Source of the DNA: an uncultured Pelagibacteraceae bacterium
GTDB taxonomy: Bacteria > Pseudomonadota > Alphaproteobacteria > Pelagibacterales > AG-422-B15
Length of the DNA: 64,000 nucleotides
Reading direction: 5' to 3'
Assembly: GCA_902598405.1 (NCBI GenBank)
Contig: CACKBQ010000003.1
Span: 1-64,000 of the forward strand
Position numbers and translations under genes: made by a program
Shown here: in pieces, positions 11,206 through 21,189 of the stretch
How positions within the stretch are numbered: position 1 is the stretch's first letter
Layout of the letters: the number at the start of each line of letters is the position of its first letter
Notes under the pieces: generated by a model
Told to the model about the DNA's origin: nothing
The model's input: the letters and a program-made list of their open reading frames with translations, nothing else
Database searches by the model: none

Positions 11206-12091
11206 TTAAACTGCTTCTGCTCCAGAAATTATCTCAATAAGCTCTTTAGTAATAACAGCTTGTCTGGAACGGTTATAAAATAGTGTTAAATTATCAATCA
11301 TATCAGACGCGTTTCTTGATGCATTATCCATAGCGCTCATTCTAGCACCTTGTTCGCTGGCCGCACTTTCTAGTAAAGCCTTAAATATTTGTATTGTAAA
11401 GTTCAGCGGGAGTAGTTCATCGAGTATTTCACTCTCACCAGGTTCAAATTCAAAAAAAGTATTATCATTTTTCATTGTATCTGACTCGTTTTCAGAAATA
11501 TCAATTGGAACAATTTGTTGTTCAGTTGGAATCTGTGATATTACTGATTTAAACTTATTATAAAAGATAGAACATTTATCAAATTCTTCATCAAAATACA
11601 TTTTTATTATTTTGTCAGCTATATTTTTTGCATCCTGATAAGAAGCAGACTTAACAGATCTCATATCAACAACTTCGACAATTTTTTCTTCATGCTGTCT
11701 TTTAATAATGTCATAACCCTTTTTTCCGACACAAACAATTTTTACTTGTTTGCCTGACTCCTCAAGACTTGCTACTTTATCTCGAAGTGATTTAGTGACA
11801 ATTGAATTAAATCCACCACACAGTCCTCTCTCAGATGTAAAGAGGATCAACATATGAATTGAGTCCTTATTATCTCCGGTTAATAAATTTCTTTCATTTG
11901 AAGTTGGAGAGTACCCAGATGATATAGATGATATAAGATCCTCCATGGTCTCAGAATAAGGACGACTTGACTCAGCAGATTCTTGGGCACGCCGTAATTT
12001 TGCAGCCGCAACCATTTTCATGGCTTTAGTTATTTTTTGAGTAGACTTAACGCTACCAATTCGTTTTTTTTAGATCATCTAAACTTGGCAT
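11206..12091 (-). CDS. atpG: ATP synthase F1 gamma subunit, apparent frameshift near the 5' end
   Basis: Central rotor subunit of F1. An uninterrupted frame runs only from an internal ATG at 12021 (MKMVAAAKLRRAQ) and lacks the first part of the N-terminal helix. An ATG at 12091, directly after the atpA stop, opens the expected MPSLDDLKK, and then a run of eight A on the coding strand (12064-12071) shifts the frame to an early TAG. With seven A the reading continues as RIGSVKSTQKITKAMKMV, the exact family N-terminus. Either the A8 run is a sequence error, or the product depends on slippage that loses one A. The rest, including the C-terminal FYNRSRQAVITKELIEI, is intact. Confidence 0.9.
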
Positions 12092-13618
12092 TTACCTATT
12101 TTTTTTAAACTCTTCGATTATTGATGTTAATTTACTGGAAATGTCATCATTTAAGTCTCCAGATGAATTGATAGACTCAATAATATCTGAATGAGATGAT
12201 TTTATAAGTTCAAATAGATCTTTTTCAAAATCCCTTATCTGATTCAACTCCAGATCATCTAAATAGCCATTCACACCGGTAAAAATTGAAACAACTTGCT
12301 CTGCAATTGTCATCGGTGAATACTGGTTTTGTTTTAATAGTTCTGTAAGTTTTGAACCTCTATTTAATAGTTTTTGAGTTGAGGCATCTAGGTCTGAACC
12401 AAATTGGGCAAATGCTGCCATTTCACGGTACTGGGCCAGTTCAAGTTTTATCGAGCCTGCTACCTTCTTCATCGCCTTGGTTTGCGCTGCAGAACCAACT
12501 CGGGACACACTTAAACCTACATTAACTGCTGGTCTGATACCTTGGTTAAACAATTCAGTTTCTAGAAAAATTTGACCATCAGTGATCGAAATCACGTTTG
12601 TCGGAATAAATGCACTAACATCATTTGCTTGAGTTTCAATTACAGGCAACGCTGTTAATGAACCACCTCCATTTTCATCATTCATCTTGGCTGCTCTCTC
12701 AAGCAATCTACTGTGAAGATAAAATACGTCTCCTGGAAACGCTTCACGTCCTGGAGGTCTTCTAAGAAGTAATGACATTTGTCTATAAGCTACTGCTTGT
12801 TTTGATAAATCGTCATAAATTATTAGAGCATGCATTCCATTATCACGGAAATATTCACCCATTGAACAACCAGTATAAGGAGCAAGAAATTGTAGTGGAG
12901 CAGCGTCACTTGCTGTTGCTGCAACAACTGTAGTATATTCCATAGCACCAGCGTCTTCTAAGGCTTTCACTGTTTGAGCAATTGAAGATCTTTTTTGACC
13001 TATACCGACATAAATACAATAAAGTTTCTTAGATTCATCGCCAGACTCATTAATAGATTTTTGATTTATAATAGTATCAATAGCAATTGCTGTTTTCCCA
13101 GTTTGTCTGTCACCGATAATTAATTCACGTTGTCCTCTGCCAATTGGAATCAAGCTGTCGATCGCTTTAAGACCTGTTTGCATTGGTTCAGATACCGATT
13201 TTCTTGGTATTATACCTGGCGCTTTAACTTCAATACGACTTCTATTCTGTGACTCAATGTTTCCTTTTCCATCTATTGGATTTCCAAGTGCATCTACCAC
13301 TCTTCCAAGCAACTCCTTACCTACAGGAACATCAACAATAGAATTTGTCCTTTTAACCGTGTCACCTTCTTTAATATTTGCATCACTTCCAAATAGTACA
13401 ACACCTACATTATCATCCTCCAGGTTAAGGGCCATTCCTCTTGTACCATCATCAAACATTACCATTTCACCGGCCTGAACATTATCAAGCCCATAAATTC
13501 TTGCGATACCATCTCCAATTGAAAGAACTTGACCAACTTCTGTAATTTCAGAGTCAGATCCAAAATTTTTAATTTCTTCTTTGAGTATTTTTGATATTTC
13601 TGATGGTTGTATGTCCAT
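12092..13618 (-). CDS. atpA: ATP synthase F1 alpha subunit
   Basis: Non-catalytic nucleotide-binding subunit of F1, 508 residues. P-loop GDRQTGKT is at 169-176; [19 protein letters not shown] and [18 protein letters not shown] are diagnostic. The start overlaps the atpH stop by one base, and its TAA is followed directly by the full-length atpG ATG, so the F1 genes are probably translationally coupled. Confidence 0.98.
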   Translation of the reverse strand: MDIQPSEISKILKEEIKNFGSDSEITEVGQVLSIGDGIARIYGLDNVQAGEMVMFDDGTRGMALNLEDDNVGVVLFGSDANIKEGDTVKRTNSIVDVPVGKELLGRVVDALGNPIDGKGNIESQNRSRIEVKAPGIIPRKSVSEPMQTGLKAIDSLIPIGRGQRELIIGDRQTGKTAIAIDTIINQKSINESGDESKKLYCIYVGIGQKRSSIAQTVKALEDAGAMEYTTVVAATASDAAPLQFLAPYTGCSMGEYFRDNGMHALIIYDDLSKQAVAYRQMSLLLRRPPGREAFPGDVFYLHSRLLERAAKMNDENGGGSLTALPVIETQANDVSAFIPTNVISITDGQIFLETELFNQGIRPAVNVGLSVSRVGSAAQTKAMKKVAGSIKLELAQYREMAAFAQFGSDLDASTQKLLNRGSKLTELLKQNQYSPMTIAEQVVSIFTGVNGYLDDLELNQIRDFEKDLFELIKSSHSDIIESINSSGDLNDDISSKLTSIIEEFKKNR

Positions 13619-14178
13619 TAAGCGACCTCTTTCATTTTTTCTTTTAATGTTTGGAGTTGATTTTTAATACTGCTATCAATCATTTGACTGCCAACTTGTA
13701 TTTTAAGACCTCCTATTAAAGTCTCATCAACTATGGTGTTAATATTAAATTCTGAACTAAACTTATCTTTGAGTTTATCTTTAATATGCTTTAATTCTTC
13801 TTCTTTAAGAACTTTAGCTGAAGTAATTGTTGCTGACATCTCACCCTTAAGTCCAGACATTAATTTTTCAAATGAATTAATTATATCCATTAAGTAGTTT
13901 ATTCGGTTTTTATTAATTATCACTCCAATAAAATTTTTTGCCAGCTTAGACATTTCAATTTTCTCAGAAAGTGAATTAAAAAAATTGAATTTATTAGATT
14001 TGCTGATTGAAGGGTTTTTAACCATGGATAATAAAGTATCATCTTCATTCAATATTTTTTTTAAATTTAAAAGTTCACTGGAAACAGTTTCGAGTACTTT
14101 GGCCTCTTTTGCCAGCTGAAATAATGCATTAGCATATCTATCAACTGATGCGATTTGTCTTGTACTTGCGTTAGCCAT
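13618..14178 (-). CDS. atpH: ATP synthase F1 delta subunit
   Basis: 186-residue delta subunit (OSCP type) that links F1 to the peripheral stator. The N-terminal segment [14 protein letters not shown] and the C-terminal [21 protein letters not shown] are typical. It is first in atpHAGDC. priA lies 84 bp upstream on the same strand, a common alphaproteobacterial arrangement; the F0 genes atpBEF are not in the window. Confidence 0.95.
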   Translation of the reverse strand: MANASTRQIASVDRYANALFQLAKEAKVLETVSSELLNLKKILNEDDTLLSMVKNPSISKSNKFNFFNSLSEKIEMSKLAKNFIGVIINKNRINYLMDIINSFEKLMSGLKGEMSATITSAKVLKEEELKHIKDKLKDKFSSEFNINTIVDETLIGGLKIQVGSQMIDSSIKNQLQTLKEKMKEVA

Positions 14179-14262
14179 TATGTGGAAATTCCTTAAAAAT
14201 TCACTCTTTCCGTACCATTAACTCTCATATTTTTCAAGTATTGGAATGTCGCAATTCGAATT

Positions 14263-16257
14263 TTATACAAAGCTAAATGGGTCGATATCCACAGATATGT
14301 TTACGCTCGATAATGATTTGGAATTCTTGAGCCAAGCATTGACTATTTTTTGCATATTTCTGGCTTTTTTGTCATGTATCAAAAATCTCTGTCTGTGGCG
14401 TCCTTTTAACTTGGATAATGGGGCTGGCGCAGGACCATATATTTCAAGTTCTGAAATATTTGGAATAGAACCAAACATGATACTGCATTGCTCCCTCACC
14501 TTGGCAATATTATTTCCACTAACAATTACTGCTGCCATTTTTCCTGAGGGTGGAAGGTTATTAAGCTTGCGATAATATATTTCATTTTCATAAAATGCAT
14601 CTCGATCTAATTGTGCAAGAGACTGAATAGTTTCGTTTTCAGGATAATATGTTTGAATAATCACTCTTCCTTTTGTTTGAGCCCGTCCCGCTCTTCCGGA
14701 TACTTGATATAAGGCCTGATAAGTTTTTTCAGAAGCTCTCAGATCACCACCTTTCAATGTCATATCCGCATCAATTACTCCAACACATGCAAGGTTAGGA
14801 AAGTGATAACCTTTGGTTATAAGTTGAGTTCCAATAATAATATCATATTCATGATCTTTAATTTGTTTTACCTTAATTTCTAATTCATCTTGCGATTTTA
14901 TATGATCACTAGAGAATAGGCATATCTTTGCCAAGGGAAAAGTTTTTGAAATTTCTGTAAATATTTTTTCAATGCCGGCTCCATAATCAATAAAGTGGCT
15001 ATCATTATTTTGACATGAAGGACATTCTAAGCCCCTAGTTAAAATACTATGACCACAGTGATGACATAGTAATTTTTTATTATTTAAATGTTCTACTAAG
15101 TAACTTGAGCAATTTTTACATGTTATTTTATGCCCACATGACTTACAAATAATTACGGGTGCATATCCTCTTTTGTTGATATAAAGCAATGTCTGCTGTT
15201 TTTTTTTCAATGTCTGACTGATTTCTTTAATGAGTCTTTCAGATAACCATTGATCTTTTTTTAATTTTTCTTTTTTCATATTAACTATAAAAATTTCATT
15301 TTCTTCTTGATTAAAATACTTATTTTTGATCGAAACTTTATTATATTTTTTATTCATCACATTAAAAATTGTCTCGAGTGATGGAGTAGCGCTTGCTAGA
15401 ATAATTGGAATATCTTCTATTGAACTCTTAACGACTGACATATCCCGTGCGTGGTATATACCTTGTTCTTCTTGTTTATAAGAGCTGTCATGTTCTTCAT
15501 CTAAGACAATCATTGATAGGTTTTTGTATGGTAGAAATAAAGAGGAACGAGCACCAACAATAATTTGAGAAGTCCCATCAATAATGCTCTTTAATACTTT
15601 TGTTTTATAAGCAGTACTTATCTTTGAGTGCCAAACTACTGGTGAAAATCCAAATCTTTCTTCAATTCTATTTACAAAGTCTCCTGTCAATGAAACTTCT
15701 GGGAACATAATTAAAACTTGTTCACCGTCTTTAACAAAATTTTTTATAACATCAAAATAAACTTCTGTTTTTCCAGATCCAGGGACACCATCAAGTAGGA
15801 CAGGCTTAAAATTTTGTTGTTGAAAAATTTTTAGTATATCTTGAGAAGCCCTTTTTTGCTCCAAACTTAGCTTTATTGTCTTAACATTTTTTTTAATATT
15901 CGAAGTGAGTTCTTTTGTTTTTTTCTTTTTAAAATAAAATTTACTATGCGACAAAATCATTTTGAGAACTAACCCTCTATCAATTAAATTGTAATTACTA
16001 ACCCAATTTAAAAACTTTATCATTTTTGAATTCAGTCTATATTCGGGTGAAATTTCTTTTATAAATTTCAACTTTATTTTTGAATCATTTAAAACACTGT
16101 TTACTTTGGTGATAATTCCAACTTTTTCTCCTGAGCGCAAAGGAGCTAAAACAATCATTCCAACTCTAGGTTTTTCAATCGTTTCGTATTTATAGGTAAA
16201 TTCTTCACTTACATTGTGAGCTAATAAGACATCTATATAGTAAATAATTTTATTCAT
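14263..16257 (-). CDS. priA: Primosomal protein N', replication restart helicase
   Basis: Superfamily 2 helicase that recognises stalled forks and reloads the replicative helicase. The N-terminal DNA-binding part is followed by Walker A GVPGSGKT (157-164), DEEH (about 253) and the zinc-binding cysteines CKSCGHKITCKNC, CHHCGH and CPSCQN (about 368-415). The later GYHFPNLACVGVIDAD and QVSGRAGRA are helicase motifs. With 664 residues it is shorter than the E. coli protein (732), as usual in alphaproteobacteria. It is divergent from the transaldolase gene. Confidence 0.96.
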   Translation of the reverse strand: MNKIIYYIDVLLAHNVSEEFTYKYETIEKPRVGMIVLAPLRSGEKVGIITKVNSVLNDSKIKLKFIKEISPEYRLNSKMIKFLNWVSNYNLIDRGLVLKMILSHSKFYFKKKKTKELTSNIKKNVKTIKLSLEQKRASQDILKIFQQQNFKPVLLDGVPGSGKTEVYFDVIKNFVKDGEQVLIMFPEVSLTGDFVNRIEERFGFSPVVWHSKISTAYKTKVLKSIIDGTSQIIVGARSSLFLPYKNLSMIVLDEEHDSSYKQEEQGIYHARDMSVVKSSIEDIPIILASATPSLETIFNVMNKKYNKVSIKNKYFNQEENEIFIVNMKKEKLKKDQWLSERLIKEISQTLKKKQQTLLYINKRGYAPVIICKSCGHKITCKNCSSYLVEHLNNKKLLCHHCGHSILTRGLECPSCQNNDSHFIDYGAGIEKIFTEISKTFPLAKICLFSSDHIKSQDELEIKVKQIKDHEYDIIIGTQLITKGYHFPNLACVGVIDADMTLKGGDLRASEKTYQALYQVSGRAGRAQTKGRVIIQTYYPENETIQSLAQLDRDAFYENEIYYRKLNNLPPSGKMAAVIVSGNNIAKVREQCSIMFGSIPNISELEIYGPAPAPLSKLKGRHRQRFLIHDKKARNMQKIVNAWLKNSKSLSSVNISVDIDPFSFV

Positions 16258-16281
16258 AAATTTTGTTTGAATCTCTAACTA

Positions 16282-16297
16282 TGATATAAATATATCA
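16282..16297. other. Inverted repeat between divergent priA and transaldolase genes
   Basis: Seven-base arms TGATATA and TATATCA are separated by AA. The site lies in the 58-bp gap between the divergent starts of priA and the transaldolase gene. It may be an operator, but its pure AT character makes chance possible. Confidence 0.25.
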
Positions 16298-16315
16298 GTC
16301 AAAATATTATTTGTT

Positions 16316-16972
16316 ATGGAATTCTTTTTAGATACAGCAGATGTAGAAGTAATTAGAGAATTTAAAGTAACTGGCTTGATTAATGGAATTACAACCAATC
16401 CATCATTAGTGGCCAAATCAGGAAAAGATTTTAAAAAAATACTTAAAGAAATTTCTAAAATGATAAAAGGGCCGATTAGTGCTGAAGTTACGGCCATTGA
16501 ATGCAAGGGAATGATTGCGGAAGCAAAAATACTATCAAAAATATCTAAAAATATTGTTATTAAGTTACCTTTAACAGAAGAAGGACTTAAAGCTTGTAAG
16601 ATACTAAGCGGCAAAAAGATCAAGACCAATGTAACCCTATGTTTTTCAGCTGCGCAAGCATTAATTGCTGCTAAATGTGGAGCAACATATATATCTCCAT
16701 TTGTAGGACGGTTAGATGATATAGGTGAAAATGGAATGAACCTAATTAGAGAAATCAAAGCGATATATTCAAATTATAAAAATATTAAAACAAAAATATT
16801 AGTTGCTTCAGTTAGAACTGTTGATCATGTTATTGAGTCTGGAATGATTGGTGCTGACGTAGTCACCTTGCCGCCTGCAACGCTTGAAAAGCTATATAAG
16901 CACCCCTTAACAGATAAGGGTTTAAAAGCTTTTCTCGATGATTGGAAAAAAACGAATCAAAAAATTCTTTAG
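16316..16972 (+). CDS. Fructose-6-phosphate aldolase/transaldolase-like protein
   Basis: 218-residue protein of the short transaldolase (TalC/FSA) group, acting in sugar phosphate interconversion of the pentose phosphate pathway. The start [16 protein letters not shown], the [14 protein letters not shown] segment, the Schiff-base lysine in VIKLPLT and [29 protein letters not shown] are characteristic. True transaldolase and FSA activity cannot be told apart reliably from sequence; the alphaproteobacterial enzymes next to priA and xerC are usually named probable transaldolase. Four bases separate it from xerC. Confidence 0.92.
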   Translation: MEFFLDTADVEVIREFKVTGLINGITTNPSLVAKSGKDFKKILKEISKMIKGPISAEVTAIECKGMIAEAKILSKISKNIVIKLPLTEEGLKACKILSGKKIKTNVTLCFSAAQALIAAKCGATYISPFVGRLDDIGENGMNLIREIKAIYSNYKNIKTKILVASVRTVDHVIESGMIGADVVTLPPATLEKLYKHPLTDKGLKAFLDDWKKTNQKIL

Positions 16973-16975
16973 TGT

Positions 16976-17893
16976 GTGAATAATCAAGTTAAAGAATGCT
17001 TTCACGATTGGATTGAGAATTTACAGAAAGTAAGAAACTTAAGCGACAACACGCTTATAAGCTACAAAAATGACATTGAAAAATTTTTAATTTTTTCAAA
17101 GGATCATTTTGGGGGTAGCTTATCAATGAGTGATCTTGATAGTATGCAAATTTCTGACTTTAGAAGTTTCTTATCCTTTTTAAGAAATCAAGGCATTGGA
17201 ACTACATCAATTGCACGAGTGATATCATCATTAAAATCTTTTTTTAATTTCTTAGTAAAGAATGAAAAAATCAAAAATAGTACGATACAATCCTTAAAAT
17301 CTCCTAAAGCAAAAAAGTCTTTGCCCAGACCAATTTCAGCTGATCTTGCAATTGAAGCTATTAAATATTCGCAAGAAATTGAAAAAGAGAAATGGGTAGG
17401 ATTACGAAATAAGTCAATCCTTATGCTTTTATATGGATGTGGATTGAGAATATCTGAGGCATTAAATTTAAATTATGATGATATTAATGAAAATGAATAT
17501 CTGGTTATTAGAGGAAAAGGTAACAAAGAAAGACTCGTGCCCTTAATGGAATTTATTAAGCACGAAATAAAAGAATATATAAAAGAGTGTCCAAAAGGTT
17601 TTGAAAATGGTGATCCACTTTTTTTAGGTAAAAGAATGAACCGTCTTAGTCCGAGAATTATTCAATATACTTTGGAAAAAATTAGACATAATTTGTCTTT
17701 ACCTGAAACTGCAACCCCTCATGCGTTGAGACATAGTTTTGCTACACATTTGCTGGACTCAGGTGGAGACTTGAGAACAATTCAGGAATTATTGGGACAT
17801 AGCAGTCTTTCCACAACTCAAAGATATACCAAAGTTGAGACTGAGCGACTATATGAAGCATATTCAAAAACCCATCCGCTTGCTAAGAAATAA
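16976..17893 (+). CDS. xerC: Tyrosine recombinase XerC
   Basis: Site-specific recombinase that resolves chromosome dimers at dif. The N-terminal SAM-like core-binding domain (about 8-95) is followed by the catalytic domain with R158 (GCGLRISEAL), K181, H249-x-x-R252 (PHALRHSFATHLL), H275 and the nucleophile Y284 (STTQRYTKV). The length of 305 residues fits XerC/XerD. The start is GTG. The location beside priA favours XerC over XerD. No mobile element surrounds it, so an integrase role is unlikely. Confidence 0.92.
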   Translation: MNNQVKECFHDWIENLQKVRNLSDNTLISYKNDIEKFLIFSKDHFGGSLSMSDLDSMQISDFRSFLSFLRNQGIGTTSIARVISSLKSFFNFLVKNEKIKNSTIQSLKSPKAKKSLPRPISADLAIEAIKYSQEIEKEKWVGLRNKSILMLLYGCGLRISEALNLNYDDINENEYLVIRGKGNKERLVPLMEFIKHEIKEYIKECPKGFENGDPLFLGKRMNRLSPRIIQYTLEKIRHNLSLPETATPHALRHSFATHLLDSGGDLRTIQELLGHSSLSTTQRYTKVETERLYEAYSKTHPLAKK

Positions 17894-17914
17894 ATAAATT
17901 ATATATTAATACAT

Positions 17915-18310
17915 ATGCAAAACCCAATATCAAGATGGCATGATGTTGTTAATCTTCGAGACTATAATGCTCTGACAGAGATATTAGATGAGCATGTTAT
18001 TTTTTATTCTCCAGTTGTGTACACACCTCAGCGAGGAAAAGATATCACATTAAAATATTTAATGGCTGCATCAGAAGTATTTAATGCATCGAATTTTAAA
18101 TATCATAAAGAAATAATTGGAAAAACAAACGCAAGCCTTGAATTTACTTTGACTATTGAAGATACTGATATTAATGGAATCGACCTAATCACATGGAATG
18201 AAGCTGGACTTATTACTGAATTTAAAGTATTTATCAGACCACTCCAGGGTGTTAATATAATACACAAGATGATGGGTAACATGTTAGAGAGTTTTAAAAA
18301 TGTCAGTTGA
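17915..18310 (+). CDS. NTF2-like (SnoaL-type) small protein
   Basis: 131-residue protein with the pattern of the NTF2-like cone fold: an N-terminal helix (ISRWHDVVNLRDYNALTEIL), DEHVIFYSPVVYTPQRGKD, and C-terminal strands ending in EFKVFIRPLQGVN. No catalytic residues can be assigned, and the family includes isomerases, cyclases and many proteins of unknown role. It overlaps the hydroxylase gene downstream by 11 bases, so the two are probably made together. Confidence 0.7.
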   Translation: MQNPISRWHDVVNLRDYNALTEILDEHVIFYSPVVYTPQRGKDITLKYLMAASEVFNASNFKYHKEIIGKTNASLEFTLTIEDTDINGIDLITWNEAGLITEFKVFIRPLQGVNIIHKMMGNMLESFKNVS

Positions 18311-19220
18311 TTTTTTGTTCCAATATTCCGCTCTAGAGCTTTTTTGGTTATTGGTGCCAATTTTAATTGGAATAGCAGTTGTAGAAACATTAGCTATATA
18401 TTTCTTTAAATTGAAAGGTAAAAATGATTTTAAAGAATGGATATTAAATATGTCCATGGGAGTTCTAAGTTACCCTGTTAATGGAATATTTGCGTTTATA
18501 ACACTAGGAGCTCTATTTTGGGCTAAGGAATTTCAGATTTATACATTCCCATTTACTTTAAGCGCTTTAGTTTTATGCTTCATACTTGATGATTTAACTT
18601 TTTATTTACATCACAGAATTTGTCATCGATGGCGATGGGGCTGGGGGCTGCATCGAACTCACCACTCTTCAGAAAGAATGGGCATCGATGTGGGTGCAAG
18701 ACAACCATTTACAAAACACTTCACTGGAACTCGAATGCTCAAAATACCACTTGTAATCATTGGCTTTGATCCAGTAATGGTTTTATTCTGTGTGTTTATA
18801 AACGGTTACTACCAATATTTATGCCACACTCAAACTATATATAAGTTACCACGCTGGTATGAGTATTTATTTAACACACCTTCACACCATAGAGTTCATC
18901 ATGCAAGAAATCCGAAATACCTTGATGCAAATTATGCTGGAACACTAATGGTTTGGGATAGAATGTTTGGAACATTTGTTGCTGAAGATCCAAAAGAACC
19001 TTGTGACTATGGATTGGTGGTTCCGATGACATCTTTGAATCCTCTTAGGATATTATTTGAAGAATATGCAAATATATTTAAAGACATTTCAATGCGCGGT
19101 ATTTCGCTTAAAGATAGATTTATGTATCTTTTCGGCCCTCCTGGATGGTCGCATGACGGAACCCGAAAAACCTCAACTCAAATTAAAGAAGATTATAACA
19201 GGGCGATTAAAAGTCATTAA
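18300..19220 (+). CDS. Sterol desaturase/fatty acid hydroxylase family membrane protein
   Basis: 306-residue integral membrane di-iron oxygenase. Histidine clusters HHRICHR (104-110), HRTHH (118-122), a histidine near 176 and HHRVHH (196-201) match the metal-binding pattern of the fatty acid hydroxylase superfamily. Four or so hydrophobic segments precede or separate them. The substrate is unknown; bacterial members act on sterols, carotenoids, alkyl lipids or ornithine lipids. It is coupled to the NTF2-like gene upstream and shares one base with the membrane protein gene downstream. Confidence 0.88.
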   Translation: MSVDFLFQYSALELFWLLVPILIGIAVVETLAIYFFKLKGKNDFKEWILNMSMGVLSYPVNGIFAFITLGALFWAKEFQIYTFPFTLSALVLCFILDDLTFYLHHRICHRWRWGWGLHRTHHSSERMGIDVGARQPFTKHFTGTRMLKIPLVIIGFDPVMVLFCVFINGYYQYLCHTQTIYKLPRWYEYLFNTPSHHRVHHARNPKYLDANYAGTLMVWDRMFGTFVAEDPKEPCDYGLVVPMTSLNPLRILFEEYANIFKDISMRGISLKDRFMYLFGPPGWSHDGTRKTSTQIKEDYNRAIKSH

Positions 19221-19810
19221 TGACACCTCCAGCTCATTTTGCTCTTTCTGAAATACTGATTGTAATAGCTGGTGCATACTCAATAAGAGTCTTTTTGCAA
19301 CATAAGCTAAACTTTGCTGCTGCTGGAGTTTTAGTACTGGCAGTCGCAGCTTTTTTAGCAACCCTTAGGTTTGGCTTGAACATGCATACCGAGCTGAAGT
19401 CTTCACATCAATTATTCACAGCTCTATCACTTCTATTCGGAGTACCCCTCATCACGATAGACGTCATTAAAAAAAGTCAGTTAATTAATGAAAAGATAAT
19501 TTTAATTTTTGCACTGATAATGGCATTGATAAGTATATATATTTTCTTTCAAGCAAAGAGTTTAATCATTATGTATGCTGTTATGTGGCTTGTTCTTGGA
19601 ATAATTTTTTCTTTTTTGATACCAAGAGAAAAGATTTCTTCTCGTTTCGTATCAAGCTTCATTTTTTCAATAATACTGGTTAATTTTATTATTAGACAGG
19701 TTCAGCTGTTTGAACCAAATCTCAGCTGGCATTTTTATCATGTAGTTGTAGCAGTCTGGCTGTACTTGATGACTTTATTAATAACAATAAAGGAAGCTAA
19801 ATATGAATAG
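19220..19810 (+). CDS. Polytopic membrane protein of unknown function
   Basis: 196-residue protein with about six hydrophobic segments and few charged residues. I do not recognise a family. The start ATG overlaps the stop of the membrane hydroxylase, so it is probably expressed with it and may act on the same lipid. Its 3' end overlaps lpdA on the other strand by 14 bases. Features seen: a histidine-containing HELKSSHQLF-like loop after the second segment and a short charged tail ITIKEAKYE. Confidence 0.7.
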   Translation: MTPPAHFALSEILIVIAGAYSIRVFLQHKLNFAAAGVLVLAVAAFLATLRFGLNMHTELKSSHQLFTALSLLFGVPLITIDVIKKSQLINEKIILIFALIMALISIYIFFQAKSLIIMYAVMWLVLGIIFSFLIPREKISSRFVSSFIFSIILVNFIIRQVQLFEPNLSWHFYHVVVAVWLYLMTLLITIKEAKYE

Positions 19811-21188
19811 CTTGATTATCCACGTTTAACGCAGCTTCTTTTATTGATTCTGTTAGAGTTGGATGTGCGTGACACGTTCTTGCGATATCTTCAGCTGATG
19901 CTCCAAATTCCATTGCAATTGTGAGTTCGCCAATAAGGTTGCCAGCGTCTGCTCCAATGATATGAACACCTAATACTTCATCTGTATTTTTATCAGATAA
20001 GATCTTCACAAACCCGCTTGTTTCATTCATCACTTTAGCTTTACCATTTGCTGAAAACGGAAATTTACCTATTTTGTATGTGATGTTGTTTTTCTTTAAT
20101 TCTTCCTCTGTTTTTCCAACTGAAGCAACTTCTGGGGCAGTATAAATAACCGATGGAATTGTATTATAGTTAACGTGTCCAGCCTGACCGTCAATAATCT
20201 CAGCTACAGCAGTACCTTCCTCTGAAGCTTTATGGGCAAGCATTGGTCCTACTTTACAATCACCGATTGCATAAATATTTTCAATCGAAGTATTAAAATG
20301 CTGATTAGTCTCAATAAAGCCTTTATCATTCGTTTTTACTCCTATCTTCTCTAAGTTCAGACCAAAAGTGTAAGGTTTTCGACCAGTCGATATTAAAACT
20401 TTGTCACAATCCATATCAAGAGTTTGACCATTGTTTTCAACCGAAACAGAAAGCGAGCCATTGCTTTTATTTACCTTTCTTAGAGCAGTAGAAAGCTTAA
20501 AATCAAATCCTTGTTTAATTAGTATTTTTTGAAAAGCATCAGAAATTTCTTGGTCCATTCCAGGAAGTATTCGGTCAGCATATTCAATAACTGTTACCTT
20601 TGATCCTAGTCTTGACCAAACAGATCCCATTTCCAAGCCAATGTAACCTGCGCCAATAATCATTAAGTGCTTTGGAACAGACGATAAACTTAAAGCTCCA
20701 GTGGATGATAAGATATCAATTTCATCAATGATCACTCCCTCAGGTGAAACAACTTCTGAACCTGTAGCAATAATTGTTTTAGATGATTTAATAACCTCTG
20801 AGCTATCGCCAGTTAAAATCTCAATTTGCTCATTATTAATGAACTTAGCAAATCCCAATTTTCTTGTAACTTTATTTTTTTTAAAAAGAAATTCGATACC
20901 ATTTGTAAGTGACTCGACGCTTTCATTTTTAGATTTCATTATTTTATTTAGATCAAACGATACGTTATCAAAATTAATTCCTAATTGATTAAGTTCTGAA
21001 GCTTGATGAAATAAATGAGAAGAATGCAATAGAGATTTTGAGGGAATACATCCAATATTTAAGCAGGTACCGCCAAGCGTTTGTCCCTTTTCGATACAAC
21101 AAACTTTGTATCCAAGTTGTGATGCCCTAATTGCACAAACGTAACCAGCAGGCCCGCTACCAATCACTGTGATATCAAATTGTTCCAA
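19797..21188 (-). CDS. lpdA: Dihydrolipoamide dehydrogenase (E3)
   Basis: Flavoprotein that reoxidises lipoyl groups of the 2-oxoacid dehydrogenases. FAD motif GSGPAGYVCAIRA, redox-active disulfide GGTCLNIGCIPSK (C42, C47), NAD-binding GAGYIGLEMGSVW and the C-terminal HAHPTLTE are present. The length of 463 residues is usual. Its position one base after sucB marks it as the E3 of 2-oxoglutarate dehydrogenase, and it may also serve other complexes. The gene runs convergently into the membrane protein gene. Confidence 0.96.
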   Translation of the reverse strand: MEQFDITVIGSGPAGYVCAIRASQLGYKVCCIEKGQTLGGTCLNIGCIPSKSLLHSSHLFHQASELNQLGINFDNVSFDLNKIMKSKNESVESLTNGIEFLFKKNKVTRKLGFAKFINNEQIEILTGDSSEVIKSSKTIIATGSEVVSPEGVIIDEIDILSSTGALSLSSVPKHLMIIGAGYIGLEMGSVWSRLGSKVTVIEYADRILPGMDQEISDAFQKILIKQGFDFKLSTALRKVNKSNGSLSVSVENNGQTLDMDCDKVLISTGRKPYTFGLNLEKIGVKTNDKGFIETNQHFNTSIENIYAIGDCKVGPMLAHKASEEGTAVAEIIDGQAGHVNYNTIPSVIYTAPEVASVGKTEEELKKNNITYKIGKFPFSANGKAKVMNETSGFVKILSDKNTDEVLGVHIIGADAGNLIGELTIAMEFGASAEDIARTCHAHPTLTESIKEAALNVDNQAIHI

Positions 21189-21189
21189 A

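Noticed and set aside
14246-14575. Plus-strand frame over the 3' end of priA
   Set aside because: The minus-strand priA frame is conserved to its end with zinc and helicase motifs; the plus frame is a by-product.
16976-17893. Tyrosine recombinase as sign of a mobile island
   Set aside because: It matches chromosomal XerC in length, residues and priA neighbourhood; no att repeats, tRNA or cargo genes surround it.
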